Source: Streptosporangium sp040640155
GTDB taxonomy: Bacteria; Actinomycetota; Actinomycetes; Streptosporangiales; Streptosporangiaceae
Direction of reading: 5' to 3'
DNA length: 64,000 bases
NCBI RefSeq assembly: GCF_040640155.1
Contig: NZ_JBFABE010000046.1
Coordinates: forward strand, 1 to 64,000
Position numbers and translations under genes: made by a program. Of the stretch, positions 33,485 to 42,394 are shown piece by piece. The notes below the pieces were generated by a model that did not search any database, was not told the DNA's origin, and saw only the letters and a program-made list of their open reading frames with translations. Each line of letters begins with the position of its first letter. Within the stretch, counting starts at the first letter, position 1.

Positions 33485-34441
33485 TCAGCCGGAGGCGTAG
33501 CGGGCCGCCAGGGCGCGGGAGGTCTCGGCGAGGCGGGCCCGCAGCTCCGGCGGCCCGACGACCTCGACGTCCGCGCCCAGGGCGAGGAACACCCCGTGGG
33601 CGTGGTCGATCGACTCGATGGGGAGCAGCGCGCGGGTCCAGCCGCCGGGCTCGGCCGTGCCGGTGTCGGCCAGGGCCTGGGCGGCCGCCCCGGTGAGGCG
33701 GGACGCGGCGCGCGGCGAGAGGCGGACGACCGCCTCGCCCCCGTGCAGGCGGGCGTGGAAGTCCGCCTGGTACCTCTCCCAGTGGCCGGCCAGGTCGAAG
33801 TCCTCGGGGGGCCGGAACTCCTCGTTCCGCACGGTGAGGCCGAGGATCTGGTCGACCCGGTACGTCCGCGGCCCCGGCCCGGCCACGACGTACCAGCGAC
33901 CGGCCTTGAGCACCAGGCCGTACGGCTCCAGGCGCCGGTCGACGTCGGTCGGTTCCTTCCAGCGTCGGTAGCGGATGTCGAGCACCCGGCCGCGCCACAC
34001 CGCGTCCGCGACCTGCGGCAGGTACGGGACGTCGTCGTCCTTGGCGTACCAGCCGGGCGCGTCGAGGTGGAAGCGGGAGCGCATCCGGTCGGCCTGCGCG
34101 CGCAGCTCGGGCGGGAGTGCCGCGCGCAGCTTGAGCTGGGCGGTCGCGAGCGCCGAGCCGAGTCCGAGCTCGGCGGCGGGTCCCGGGATCTCCGACAGGA
34201 ACAGCGCCTCCGCCTCGCCGGCGTTCAGCCCGGTCAGGCGGGTGCGGTAGCCGGCGAGCAACCGGTAGCCGCCGGAGTGGCCGGCGTCGCCGTAGAGGGG
34301 CACGCCCGCGCCGTGCAGCGACTCGATGTCCCGGTAGACCGTCCGCACCGACACCTCCAGCTCCCCGGCGAGCTGCGCGGCGGTCATCCGGCCCCTGGTC
34401 TGGAGCAGCAGGAGGATCGACAGGAGGCGGCTGGACTTCAC
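33485..34441 (-). CDS. YafY-type HTH/WYL-domain transcriptional regulator
   Basis: This 318-residue regulator has an N-terminal winged helix (SRLLSILLLLQTRGRMTAAQ followed by SVRTVYRDIESL) and a WYL domain with YGLVLKAGRWYVVAG and the downstream FRPP motif. WYL domains sense nucleic acid or small ligands. It is divergent from two small genes, and an inverted repeat overlaps its GTG start, suggesting repression of both itself and the divergent pair. Confidence 0.92.
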   Translation of the reverse strand: MKSSRLLSILLLLQTRGRMTAAQLAGELEVSVRTVYRDIESLHGAGVPLYGDAGHSGGYRLLAGYRTRLTGLNAGEAEALFLSEIPGPAAELGLGSALATAQLKLRAALPPELRAQADRMRSRFHLDAPGWYAKDDDVPYLPQVADAVWRGRVLDIRYRRWKEPTDVDRRLEPYGLVLKAGRWYVVAGPGPRTYRVDQILGLTVRNEEFRPPEDFDLAGHWERYQADFHARLHGGEAVVRLSPRAASRLTGAAAQALADTGTAEPGGWTRALLPIESIDHAHGVFLALGADVEVVGPPELRARLAETSRALAARYASG

Positions 34442-34459
34442 TGACACAAGATGACAGTG
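34439..34459. promoter_or_regulatory. Inverted repeat between WYL regulator and target operon
   Basis: CACTGACA and TGACAGTG flank a 5-base centre; all but one position per arm is symmetric. It overlaps the regulator start codon and lies about 20 bp before the divergent ATG at 34481. Confidence 0.55.
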
Positions 34460-34480
34460 AACCGGCCTTACGGTCCAGCC

Positions 34481-34960
34481 ATGGCTTTCACCGAGAAACT
34501 GCTGTGGGCGCCGCCCCCGATCGAGGTGGGGGGCCGCCGCGTCAAGCGTTACCACGTCACCGCCGACCCCTCCGGCATCGATCCGGCGATCGAGAAGGCG
34601 GCGTACGCGATACTCCCCGAGCTCCTGCCCGAGCCCGACGGCACGCCGCCGGGAACCTTCGTCGTCCTGCACAAGGGCGGGGACAGCGGGGCCTACATCA
34701 ACGCGTACAGCTGGGTGTGGGACAACGCCCTGCACTTCGGCGGGGCGGCGGCGGGCCAGCCGGTGCTGGGCTGCCCGGACACCGACCCGACGAACTTCGT
34801 CCGGCTGGACCGGTCGCTGATCGGCTGCGTCTGGGAGGTGCCGCCCATCCTCCACGAGCGCGACGCCTGGGTACGGCACATGCTCGCGCCCGAATCCCCC
34901 GACCTCGACGCCTACATCGCCGACACGCTGCCCGACGGCACCACGGGAGACCGCCGATGA
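34481..34960 (+). CDS. Conserved actinobacterial protein of unknown function
   Basis: This 159-residue soluble protein lacks a signal or membrane segment. Its central part (GTFVVLHKGGDSGAYINAYS, then WVWDNALHFGG) is well structured and rich in aromatic residues. I do not recognise a catalytic motif. I chose ATG 34481; a GTG 30 bases upstream overlaps the operator. Its stop overlaps the start of the next gene (ATGA), so the two form an operon divergent from, and probably controlled by, the WYL regulator. Confidence 0.75.
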   Translation: MAFTEKLLWAPPPIEVGGRRVKRYHVTADPSGIDPAIEKAAYAILPELLPEPDGTPPGTFVVLHKGGDSGAYINAYSWVWDNALHFGGAAAGQPVLGCPDTDPTNFVRLDRSLIGCVWEVPPILHERDAWVRHMLAPESPDLDAYIADTLPDGTTGDRR

Positions 34961-35406
34961 ACGACTTCGACTTCCTCGTCGGCACCTGGGACGTCGTCAA
35001 CCGGCGGCGCACGGACGCCCTCGACGACACGAGCGAGTGGGAGGAGTTCCCCGGCGTCAGCCACGCCTCCCGGCACTTCGAGGGCGGGGCGAACTTCGAC
35101 GAGATCACCTTCCCCACCAAGGGCTTCGGCGGCGTCACCCTGCGGCTGTTCGACGTCGAGCGCGAGCAGTGGTCCCTGTACTGGTCCAGCAGCCTCACCG
35201 GCACGCTGTACCCGCCGGTCGTCGGCCGCTTCACCGGCGGGCGGGGCGAGTTCTACGGGGACGACACCCACGAGGGCAAGGAGGTCCGGACGCGCTTCGT
35301 CTGGTCGGACATCACCGAGCGGTCCGTCCGGTGGGAGCAGGCGTTCTCGGTGGACGGTGGAGAGACCTGGGTGATCAACTGGATCATGGAGTTCACCCGC
35401 CGCTGA
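34957..35406 (+). CDS. DUF1579-like small protein
   Basis: This 149-residue protein starts DFDFLVGTWDVVNRR, the family pattern of DUF1579/heme-nitrobindin-like small beta-barrels, and ends DGGETWVINWIMEFTRR. It probably binds a small hydrophobic ligand. It overlaps the upstream gene by 4 bp and is followed by a strong terminator. Confidence 0.75.
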   Translation: MNDFDFLVGTWDVVNRRRTDALDDTSEWEEFPGVSHASRHFEGGANFDEITFPTKGFGGVTLRLFDVEREQWSLYWSSSLTGTLYPPVVGRFTGGRGEFYGDDTHEGKEVRTRFVWSDITERSVRWEQAFSVDGGETWVINWIMEFTRR

Positions 35407-35429
35407 CCCGCCCCGCTCTCCCGCCGCGG

Positions 35430-35482
35430 CACGACGGCACCTCCACCGGTGGCGTCGTGCCACCGGCGGAGGTGCCGTCGTG
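35430..35482. terminator. Long nested hairpin terminator
   Basis: CACGACGGCACCTCC (35430-35444) pairs perfectly with GGAGGTGCCGTCGTG (35468-35482). The loop holds a second stem, CCGGTGGC/GCCACCGG. It ends the two-gene operon. Confidence 0.85.
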
Positions 35483-35561
35483 GCCCCCGTGGCGAAGGGC
35501 GAGAGGCCCCGGTCCCCGTGTGAAGCGTGTGAAGCGGTGGAGTACCTGGGGCGTGCGGGCG

Positions 35562-35710
35562 TCAGTTCCAGTTGTCGATCTTGACGTCGTAGGGGTCCGG
35601 GGCGCCCTTCCCGGTCTCCACCAGCCGGCGAGCCCCTCGGTCGTGGTCAGGGCCGCGTAGACCTCGGCCGGTGACGACTCGGCCGCGACCCGGTGCAGGA
35701 TGTCCACCAC
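35562..35710 (-). pseudogene. SRPBCC-family gene remnant with internal deletion
   Basis: From GTG 35710 the minus strand reads a normal SRPBCC N-terminus (VDILHRVAAESSPAEVY, then LTTTEGLAGWW). It then joins out of frame to an SRPBCC C-terminus (LVETGKGAPDPYDVKIDNWN, stop at 35562). About 90-100 codons are missing. The joint lies in a repeated ctggtgg-type sequence, as expected from a deletion between short repeats. An intact SRPBCC gene with ArsR lies upstream, so this may be the decayed member of a two-target regulon. Confidence 0.75.
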
Positions 35711-35752
35711 TGTCGATCCCTCTTTCCCCGTCGATTCTCGGATGACGCGGAT

Positions 35753-36106
35753 TCACGGCCGTGTGCCGCGCTCGTCCTTCGCGCGCTGGACGGCCTCGGC
35801 GATCCGCTTGATGTGGCGGAGCCTGGTGTCCCATGCCGCCCCCACCGAGGACAGCTGCGCGACCGCGCGGGCGAGTTGCGCCTCGTCCACCCGGTACCTC
35901 TTCTCCCGCCCGGCCGGGGTGGCGTGCACCAGGCCGACGCGGTCGAGCACGCCGAGGTGTTTCGCGACGGCCTGCCGTGTGACGGGCAGCCGCTCGCTGA
36001 GGCCGGTGGCCGTGCCGTCGCCGTCCGCCAGGAGCAGGTCGAGCATCCGCCGGCGGGTCGGATCCCCGATCGCGGACCACAGGTCGTCGTCGGCGGCGGC
36101 GCTCAC
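35753..36106 (-). CDS. ArsR-family repressor
   Basis: This 117-residue winged-helix protein has LWSAIGDPTRRRMLDLL and PVTRQAVAKHLGVLDRVGLV, typical of ArsR proteins that pair with SRPBCC genes; no metal-site Cys is present. GTG 36106 overlaps the stop of the SRPBCC gene (GTGA). The two are thus co-translated, with the target gene first. The operators lie upstream of the SRPBCC gene. Confidence 0.92.
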   Translation of the reverse strand: MSAAADDDLWSAIGDPTRRRMLDLLLADGDGTATGLSERLPVTRQAVAKHLGVLDRVGLVHATPAGREKRYRVDEAQLARAVAQLSSVGAAWDTRLRHIKRIAEAVQRAKDERGTRP

Positions 36107-36555
36107 GGGGCCGAAACCAGCCGCGCCAGGTAGTCCCCCAGGCGGGGGACGAAGGTGTCCCAGCCGCTGACGTGGTCGGCGTACAGCTCCTCCAGCTTGG
36201 CGGCCTCCCAGCCCATCTCCCGGAATCCGCTCTCGGTGAGCCTGATCCTGGTGCCCGTGCCCACCGGGGTGAGCTCGAAGACGACCAGCAGCGAGCCTGC
36301 GGGGTCGTCGTCCGCGCCTTCGGGGTAGCACCAGCGGAACGAGAACAGCCGGGGCGGTTCTGCGCGTACCACGGTCATCGGGGCGACCGTCGCCCGGTCG
36401 CCCCAGACGAGCTCGCCGACGGCGCCGGGCGTCGCCTCGAAGCGGGCGTCGTCGGTCCACCACTGCGAGATGTGCTCGGGACGGCTGACGACCTCGAAGA
36501 CCACCTCGGGCGAGGCGTCGACGTGGATCTCGCGCTCGATGCTGCCGTACTCCAT
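36103..36555 (-). CDS. SRPBCC (AHSA1-like) protein co-transcribed with ArsR
   Basis: This 150-residue START-like protein begins MEYGSIEREIHVDASPEVVF, with the family tryptophans in ISQWWTD and a C-terminal helix ending VSGWDTFVPRLGDYLARL. These proteins are typical partners of ArsR repressors and bind an unknown hydrophobic ligand. I chose ATG 36555 with AAGGAG upstream; two in-frame alternatives extend into the operator region. Confidence 0.9.
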   Translation of the reverse strand: MEYGSIEREIHVDASPEVVFEVVSRPEHISQWWTDDARFEATPGAVGELVWGDRATVAPMTVVRAEPPRLFSFRWCYPEGADDDPAGSLLVVFELTPVGTGTRIRLTESGFREMGWEAAKLEELYADHVSGWDTFVPRLGDYLARLVSAP

Positions 36556-36574
36556 GTCCCTCACTCCTTCCATG

Positions 36575-36636
36575 TGCAACGTTTGGTTGCATATCACGCT
36601 AGCGCGTCATTCGGCGTCGCGCAACCATTGGTTGCG
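36575..36636. promoter_or_regulatory. Twin operators of the ArsR-SRPBCC operon
   Basis: Two related dyads occur: GCAACGTTTGGTTGC (36576-36590) and CGCAACCATTGGTTGCG (36620-36636, perfect 8-bp arms around one base). Their centres are 45 bp apart. They share the GCAAC/GTTGC half-site and straddle the likely promoter. Confidence 0.7.
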
Positions 36637-36692
36637 TAAAGAAGGGTGCCGGGCCGCCCCGCCCGGCCCGGTGAGCGGACCGCCGGTGGTGG

Positions 36693-37361
36693 CTACCCGT
36701 TGAGCCCGAGCTCGCCCACGCGCAGCCCGGCCTGGAACCGGGAGGTGGCCTCCAGCGTGGTCATCAGCTCCGCGACCCGTCTGCGGTAGGTGCGCAGCGA
36801 CAGGCCGAGCAGTCTGGCCGCGGTCTCGTCGGTGTGTCCCGCACCGAGGGCACGAAGGACCGCCCGGCTGTCCGCGTCGAGGTGCGGGACGTCTCCGGCG
36901 AGATAGGCGGAGAGATCGGTGGCGGCCTCCCAGGCCGCGTCGAAGAGGGCGTACACGCCGCCGACCAGCGCGGGCGAGGTGGTGACCGTGAACTCGCGCG
37001 GGCCGCCCGGCACGTCACGCCCGGCGAGGATCATCACCCGCCGGTCGATGACGATCGTCTCGTGGGGGAGCCGCGTCGAGCTGATCCGGACCCGGGCGCC
37101 CGCCGCGACGACCCGGCGAAGGTGCGCCCTCGCGGCCTCGTCGACCAGGGCGGCCGGGCTGAGGAGCTTGTTCACCGTGAGACCGCCCTCGTCGGCCGCG
37201 CGCGTCCGGGGCCCGGCCGCGTACCGCGCCGCCGGTCGCGACCACGTGTCGAGATCACGCGCCGCGCACACGAACTCCCGCCGGGCGCCGGTGAAGAGAT
37301 GACCCGCCCGGGCGACGAGCTCCGCGTCCCCGCGGACGGTCAGGACCTGATCGGCGATCAT
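36693..37361 (-). CDS. TrmB/LuxR-like transcriptional regulator
   Basis: This 222-residue protein has an N-terminal ligand domain resembling the PLD-like sensor of TrmB regulators (RISSTRLPHETIVIDRRVM followed by FTVTTSPALVGGVYALF). A C-terminal LuxR-type helix-turn-helix follows (HTDETAARLLGLSLRTYRRR, about 175-195). Actinomycetes have many such stand-alone regulators. The ATG at 37361 has no strong ribosome site. It is divergent from an aldo/keto reductase gene, its probable target. Confidence 0.8.
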   Translation of the reverse strand: MIADQVLTVRGDAELVARAGHLFTGARREFVCAARDLDTWSRPAARYAAGPRTRAADEGGLTVNKLLSPAALVDEAARAHLRRVVAAGARVRISSTRLPHETIVIDRRVMILAGRDVPGGPREFTVTTSPALVGGVYALFDAAWEAATDLSAYLAGDVPHLDADSRAVLRALGAGHTDETAARLLGLSLRTYRRRVAELMTTLEATSRFQAGLRVGELGLNG

Positions 37362-37449
37362 CCGTTCACCATCCCCGTCGCCGTACGGGCGATGGCACGT
37401 TGCTGCCACCGCGTTGGGCCACTGTACAGAGACGGTGGAGGCTGACCGC

Positions 37450-38364
37450 ATGACAAGGGAAGACACGCATCAGGCCTCGGCCACCTCGGCCACCTCGGCG
37501 GCCCCGGCGGCCCCGGCGGGAAGGTTCCTCCTCGGCGGGGACCTCCCCGTCCACCGGCTCGGCTTCGGGGCCATGCGGCTCCCCACCGGGAGCTTCCAGG
37601 GACCCGCCCGCGACCCCCGGACCGGCGTCGCGGTACTCCGCCGCGCGGTCGAGCTGGGGGTCGACCACATCGACACGGCATGGTTCTACCGCAGGGGTGG
37701 GGTGGTGGCCAACGAGCTCATCCGGACGGCGCTCGCCCCGTACGGGGACGACCTGGTGATCGCGACGAAGGTCGGACCGCTGTTCGGGGAGGACGGGACC
37801 CCGGGCGGCGAGGCCGGGCCGGACCGGCTCCGCGGCCTGGTGGAGGAGAACCTCCGCACCCTGGGGGTGGACCGGCTCGACCTCGTCTACCTGCGGGTGG
37901 GCGGCATGACCGTCCCCGGAGGCGAGTCGATCGCCGCCCGGTTCGCGGCCCTGGCCGAACTCCGCGAGGAGGGGCTGATCCGGCACCTGGGGGTCAGCAA
38001 CGTCGACGCCGCCCAGCTGGCCGAGGCGCGGGAGATCGCTCCGGTGGCCGCCGTGCAGAACGCTTTCCACGTGCAGGACCAGGGCGACGCCGGGCTTCTG
38101 GCCCTGTGCGAGAGGGCCGGGATCGCCTTCGTGCCGTTCTTCCCGCTCGGCGGCGGCCATCGCCCGATCGACGCGACCCGGATGACGGAGGTCATGACCC
38201 GCCACGGGGCCGGCGCCGCGCAGGTGGCACTGGCCTGGTCGCTCGCGCGCTCACCCGTACTGCTCGCCATCCCCGGCACCGGTTCCCTGGAGCACCTGGA
38301 GGAGAACATGGGGGCGAGCCGCATCCGCCTGACCCCCCAGGACCTCGCCGCGCTCGGGGGCTGA
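37450..38364 (+). CDS. Aldo/keto reductase
   Basis: This 304-residue NADPH-dependent barrel enzyme has the signature GFGAMRLPTG, the catalytic Asp and Tyr in DHIDTAWFYRRG, the Lys in IATKVGPLF, and GVSNVDAAQL. A His usually follows at the active site, but YLRVGG stands there, as in some divergent subfamilies. GGAGG lies 8 bases before the ATG. It is divergent from the TrmB/LuxR-like regulator. The natural carbonyl substrate is not evident. Confidence 0.92.
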   Translation: MTREDTHQASATSATSAAPAAPAGRFLLGGDLPVHRLGFGAMRLPTGSFQGPARDPRTGVAVLRRAVELGVDHIDTAWFYRRGGVVANELIRTALAPYGDDLVIATKVGPLFGEDGTPGGEAGPDRLRGLVEENLRTLGVDRLDLVYLRVGGMTVPGGESIAARFAALAELREEGLIRHLGVSNVDAAQLAEAREIAPVAAVQNAFHVQDQGDAGLLALCERAGIAFVPFFPLGGGHRPIDATRMTEVMTRHGAGAAQVALAWSLARSPVLLAIPGTGSLEHLEENMGASRIRLTPQDLAALGG

Positions 38365-38414
38365 CCGCGCCCGAGGGCCGGGCCGGCCCTCGTGATCATC
38401 TAGCCTGGACGACC

Positions 38415-38978
38415 GTGGAGTATTTCGTGTACGGCCGCGACCGCCCCGGCGCCTTCGGCCTCAAGGTGAGCCTGAGCGAGGACCACTGGACCTTCATGGA
38501 CGGCTACGCCGAGCGGCTGATCGCCCGCGGTCCCACGCTGACCGGTGACGGTGACGACGCCGAGTCGACCGGAAGCCTGCACATCGTCGACCTTCCGGAC
38601 GCCGAGGCCGCCCGCGCGTTCGCCTACGAGGAGCCGTACCACCGCGCCGGCGCCTTCGAGTCGGTGCTGCTGTGCCGCTTCCACAACGTCCTGGGCCGCA
38701 CCATGTGGGACTTCACCAAGACCGTCGACGGCTACGGCCGGTTCCTGGTGATCGCCATGGGCGGGTCCGGCCCCGCGCCGGTCATGTCGAGACACATGAT
38801 CGTGTACGGCGAGCTGCTCGCCCTCGACGGCGAGGCGCGGCTCGGCCGGGCGGCCATGGTCGAGGCGCCGGACCGCGAGGCCGCAGCGGCGCTGCTGCCG
38901 GCCGGCGACGGCCGTACCGAGGTACATATGTGGCGCTTCGGCGGCAGGCCTGGCGAGCGCCGCCCGCGTCCGGCGTGA
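38415..38978 (+). CDS. YCII-related alpha-beta barrel protein
   Basis: This 187-residue protein starts VEYFVYGRDRPGAF. It has the YCII pattern ARGPTLT...GSLHIVDLPDAEAA followed by FAYEEPYHRAGAF. The C-terminal half resembles a second, more diverged barrel repeat (RHMIVYGELLALDGEARLG). There is no Shine-Dalgarno motif. TAGCCT lies 8 bases before the GTG, so the transcript is probably leaderless. The function is unknown. Confidence 0.82.
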   Translation: MEYFVYGRDRPGAFGLKVSLSEDHWTFMDGYAERLIARGPTLTGDGDDAESTGSLHIVDLPDAEAARAFAYEEPYHRAGAFESVLLCRFHNVLGRTMWDFTKTVDGYGRFLVIAMGGSGPAPVMSRHMIVYGELLALDGEARLGRAAMVEAPDREAAAALLPAGDGRTEVHMWRFGGRPGERRPRPA

Positions 38979-39065
38979 AAGGGACTCCGGCCCGGCGGTC
39001 CCGCCTCGTCGGCGTTCGCCGGGATCCGCCGGTGCCGGGAACCGCTCCGCCGGGGCCGTGCCCGG

Positions 39066-39794
39066 TCAGCGCGCCGGAGGCGTGCCCTCCCCGGGGCGGA
39101 AGACGGCCGCGGTGACGGGCGCGTGCGACGTCCAGCCCAGGGATCGGTAGAGCGCGCGTCCGTCCCGGGTCGCGACGAGCACACCGGTCCGCGCCCCCTG
39201 GGCCGCGGCGTGGCTGCAGAGGGCGTCCATGACGAGGCGGCCCAACCCCCGGCGGCGATGGGACGGGCCGGTCTCCACCTGGTCGACGATCGCGAACGGC
39301 CCGGTCCGCGCGATCCGGCCCCTGGCGGCCACCTGCTCTCCGGCGGCAAGGACCGCTTCGCCGCCGGCCACCTGCTCGCCCGCGGCGAGGACCTCCGCGT
39401 CGGTGACGGCACCGCGTGTCGTGACGCGCAGCGTGTAACCGGCCGGGGCCGAGGGCTCGGCGAGGCGCAGGGACGCCGTCATCATGTACTCGGGGTCTCT
39501 CACCGCCCAGCCGGCCGGCAGCACGGCGGCGACGGTCTCCGGTACGGCACAGACCTTCAGCCAGGTTCCCGGCGCGACCGGTTCCCCCGTCAGGCGGCGA
39601 AGGACCGCCGGATCGAACCTCGGCAGCACGTAGCGGACGAGGTGGCCCGGCAGCCCCACATCGACCCTGTGGCCGCCCGGCACCGCCACCGGCGGCGCGG
39701 TCGTGCGGGAGACCGCCCACCCCCGTACCCAGGCCTCGGCCACCTCGGGCAGGGCTCCGTCGTCCTCGCGGGCATCGGCCGGGACGTCGAGCAT
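39066..39794 (-). CDS. GNAT-family N-acetyltransferase
   Basis: This 242-residue protein has its GNAT domain in the C-terminal half: VDQVETGPSHRRRGLGRLVMDAL gives the acetyl-CoA-binding loop (RRGLG) and LYRSLGWTSHAPV the final strand. Before it sits an internal duplication, LAAGEQVAGGEAVLAAGEQ. ATG 39794 has AAGGAA 6 bases upstream, better placed than GTG 39800. The acceptor substrate is unknown. Confidence 0.88.
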   Translation of the reverse strand: MLDVPADAREDDGALPEVAEAWVRGWAVSRTTAPPVAVPGGHRVDVGLPGHLVRYVLPRFDPAVLRRLTGEPVAPGTWLKVCAVPETVAAVLPAGWAVRDPEYMMTASLRLAEPSAPAGYTLRVTTRGAVTDAEVLAAGEQVAGGEAVLAAGEQVAARGRIARTGPFAIVDQVETGPSHRRRGLGRLVMDALCSHAAAQGARTGVLVATRDGRALYRSLGWTSHAPVTAAVFRPGEGTPPAR

Positions 39795-39800
39795 GATCAC

Positions 39801-40173
39801 TTCCTTCGGGGTTCCACGGGCTTCGCGGACGCGTTGCGTACTCTATTGCAAATCATGCGCAACAAGGCGTGATCCTCCCGCCGCGCGTGCGGAGCGGGAA
39901 CGCGAGCATCGGAACGATCACCTCGACGAGCGCGGCGGGCAGCCCGCGTACGCCTCCGGCGAGCGCGCTCGACCGGCCCTCGACCGGCCCTCGACCGGAT
40001 GCGCTCGATCAGGCCCGAGAGTCGGCCGGTGGTGTCCCCGCGCGCGGGGCATGTCGCGTGGCCTGCGACAACGACGTTCTGTCGTTCGCCGCTGCTATAG
40101 ATTGCGCCACCCACTCACCCGGCCGCCGACCGGCCAGGACCCGCCGCTCCCGCCCCTGACAGAAACGACCGGT
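39801..40173. promoter_or_regulatory. Divergent intergenic region with dyad and repeats
   Basis: This stretch holds no convincing gene. GTTGCG (39833) and CGCAAC (39858) form an inverted pair around an AT-rich core (TCTATTGCAAATCATG), a likely operator/promoter for the acetyltransferase gene. Three copies of ctcgaccggcc follow near 39968-39998. TATAGA at 40096 may be the -10 of the DUF4132 gene. Confidence 0.5.
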
Positions 40174-42266
40174 ATGAACATCCCTCCTGGTGCACGGCTC
40201 TCCCCTTCCGCGCAACGCCTGCTCGACGTTCTCAACGGGCCCGTGGAGGAGACGGCGCGCTGGCCCGACGCCTCCCGGCTGGGCACGGCCCTGGGCGCGC
40301 CGGTGCCGGGGCGGCGCACGTTCACCGAGGAGGACCGGCGGCGGCTGACGGCCTCGGCCCGTGAACTGGTCGAGTTCGACACGGGCCACCACTACCGGCT
40401 TCTGGGGCCCTACCCCGAGACGGTGGCGGCGGGGCTGGCGGGCATGGACGCCGAGGTGAGCGCCCGGCTCGCCGGGGCGTGCGGCCCCATCGCGGCCGCC
40501 GAGCTGCGTCTGGTCCTCGGCTGGGAGGTGGAGCGGCGGGCGCTGTTCGCCGAGGCGATGCGGATGGAGCCGAGCGAGCCCCCCAGGCCGTCGGCCACCG
40601 TGCTCGACTGGCTCGCGACCCAGCCCGGCTACCTGGACTTCGCCAGGACCGCGCTGGAGACGGCCGAGGCCCGCGTCACGGCGATCCACGCCGGCGAGAT
40701 CCCCTACGCGGCGGGGAAGGGGCGTTCGAGCACGGGGAGACGAGGACCCTCGGCCGGGCCGTCCGGCTGGCGCTCCACCGGGACGAGCCCTGGCTGCCCG
40801 AACTGCTGGAGAGCCTGGTGCGCGGGATCGCGGTGGCGCCCACCCCGGCCAGGACCCTGCCCTCCCAGGCACTGCTGTTCGAGATCGCCCGCGCGGCGGA
40901 GGACTACCCGACCCCCGAAGTGATCACCGCGCTGCGCACCGCCCGCCGGATCACCCGGCACGCCGGGGTGCCCAGGGAACTGGACCGCAAGTTCAAGCGC
41001 ATCGAGCCCGCCCTGGCCGACCGGCTGGAGGTGGCGTTCCGGCTGCCCGACGGGCGGGTCCGGCAGGCCGTCGGCGACCACACCGCGGTGATCACCACCG
41101 ACGGCGGTGTGGAACTGTCCTGGTGGCACGGGGACAGGAAGCTGAGGTCGGTCCCCGCCGCGGTCAGGCGGGACCACCCCGAGGAGGTCAAACGGCTGCG
41201 CGAGCTGGCCAAGCGGACCGCGCAGCAGCAGACCACCCTGGTCAGGGCGCTGGAGGCCGGATACACCGCCGACCCGCCCCCGCCGTACCGGCAGCTCGAA
41301 GGTCACGCGATCACCGACCGGCTGATCTGGGAGTTCGAGGTCGCGCCCGGGGTGTGGCGGGCCGAGCTGGGGTTGAGCGTGCCGGACGTGCCGGTGCGGC
41401 TGTGGCACCCGGCGCGCGCGTCCGTGGACGAGGTGCGCGCCTGGCGGGAGACGGTGGAGGGCGGGGAACTGCGCCAGCCGTACAAGCAGGCGTTCCGCGA
41501 GGTCTACCTGCTGACCCCCGCCGAGGAGACGACCGGGACCTACTCCAACCGGTTCGCCGGGCACGTGGTGGACTACCGCAAGCTGCGCGCGCTGTTCAAG
41601 GACCGCGGCTGGAAGTCCCACTACCTGGGCTTCTGGGACGGCGCGCACAACGACGGAGAGGCCCGGCGGGTGCTGGCGAGCGGGCGGTGGCGGGCGACAC
41701 TGAGCCACGGTCTGTACGAGGAGGGCTACGCGCTCACCGACCAGGTCCACTTCCACAGGCTGGACGGAGGCGTCTGGCGCCAGGCGCCGTTGAGAGAGGT
41801 CCCGGCGCTGGTCTTCAGCGAGGCCATGCGGGACGTCGACCTCTTCGTGGCCCTCACCTCGATCATGACCGACCCCCGGTGGGCCGACCAGGGGCCGGAC
41901 CGGATGCGGGACTACTGGCGGACCGGGGCGTTCGCCGCGCTGACGTCCTCCGCCGAGGTACGCCGCGACGCGCTCTCCCGGCTGATCGCCCGTACGTCCA
42001 TCGCCGGCCGGTGCACCATGACCGACCGCTTCCTGGTGGTCCGGGGCGACCTGCGCACCTACAGAATTCATCTCGGGTCGGCGAACATCCTGATGGAACC
42101 CAACGACGCCTACCTGTGCGTCGTCGCCGGGCGCAGCCCCCGCACCGGGCTGTTCCTCCCGTTCGAGGAGGACGGCCGGTTGGCGCTCATCCTCAGCAAG
42201 GCCTTCCTGCTGGCCGACGACACCGCCATCACCGACCCCTCCATCGTCCGCCAGATCAAGGAGTGA
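40174..42266 (+). pseudogene. DUF4132 (MolR-like) protein gene, frameshifted
   Basis: The first 180 or so codons read from ATG 40174 in one frame as far as HAGEIPYAAGKG. The protein then continues in another frame as GAFEHGETRTLGRAVRLALH to the stop at 42266. The switch lies in a G-rich run at about 40708-40722 and needs one lost or two extra bases. The second part has the DUF4132 hallmarks YRIHLGSANILMEPNDAYL and LALILSKAFLLADDT. The combined length would be about 697 residues. It is either a recent frameshift or a sequencing slip; codon use stays normal on both sides. DUF4132 proteins are large, of unknown role, often in WGR/molybdate-regulator contexts. Confidence 0.8.
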
Positions 42267-42394
42267 ACCACGCGATCCCCATGCTCCACGTGGTCCCGCG
42301 AAACCCCTGATCGACACGATCCGCCCGGCCGGCACCGGGTCGCGCCGACCGGTCCGGACGAGACCGGATCACGCCGCCCCACCCGGCCGGATGA

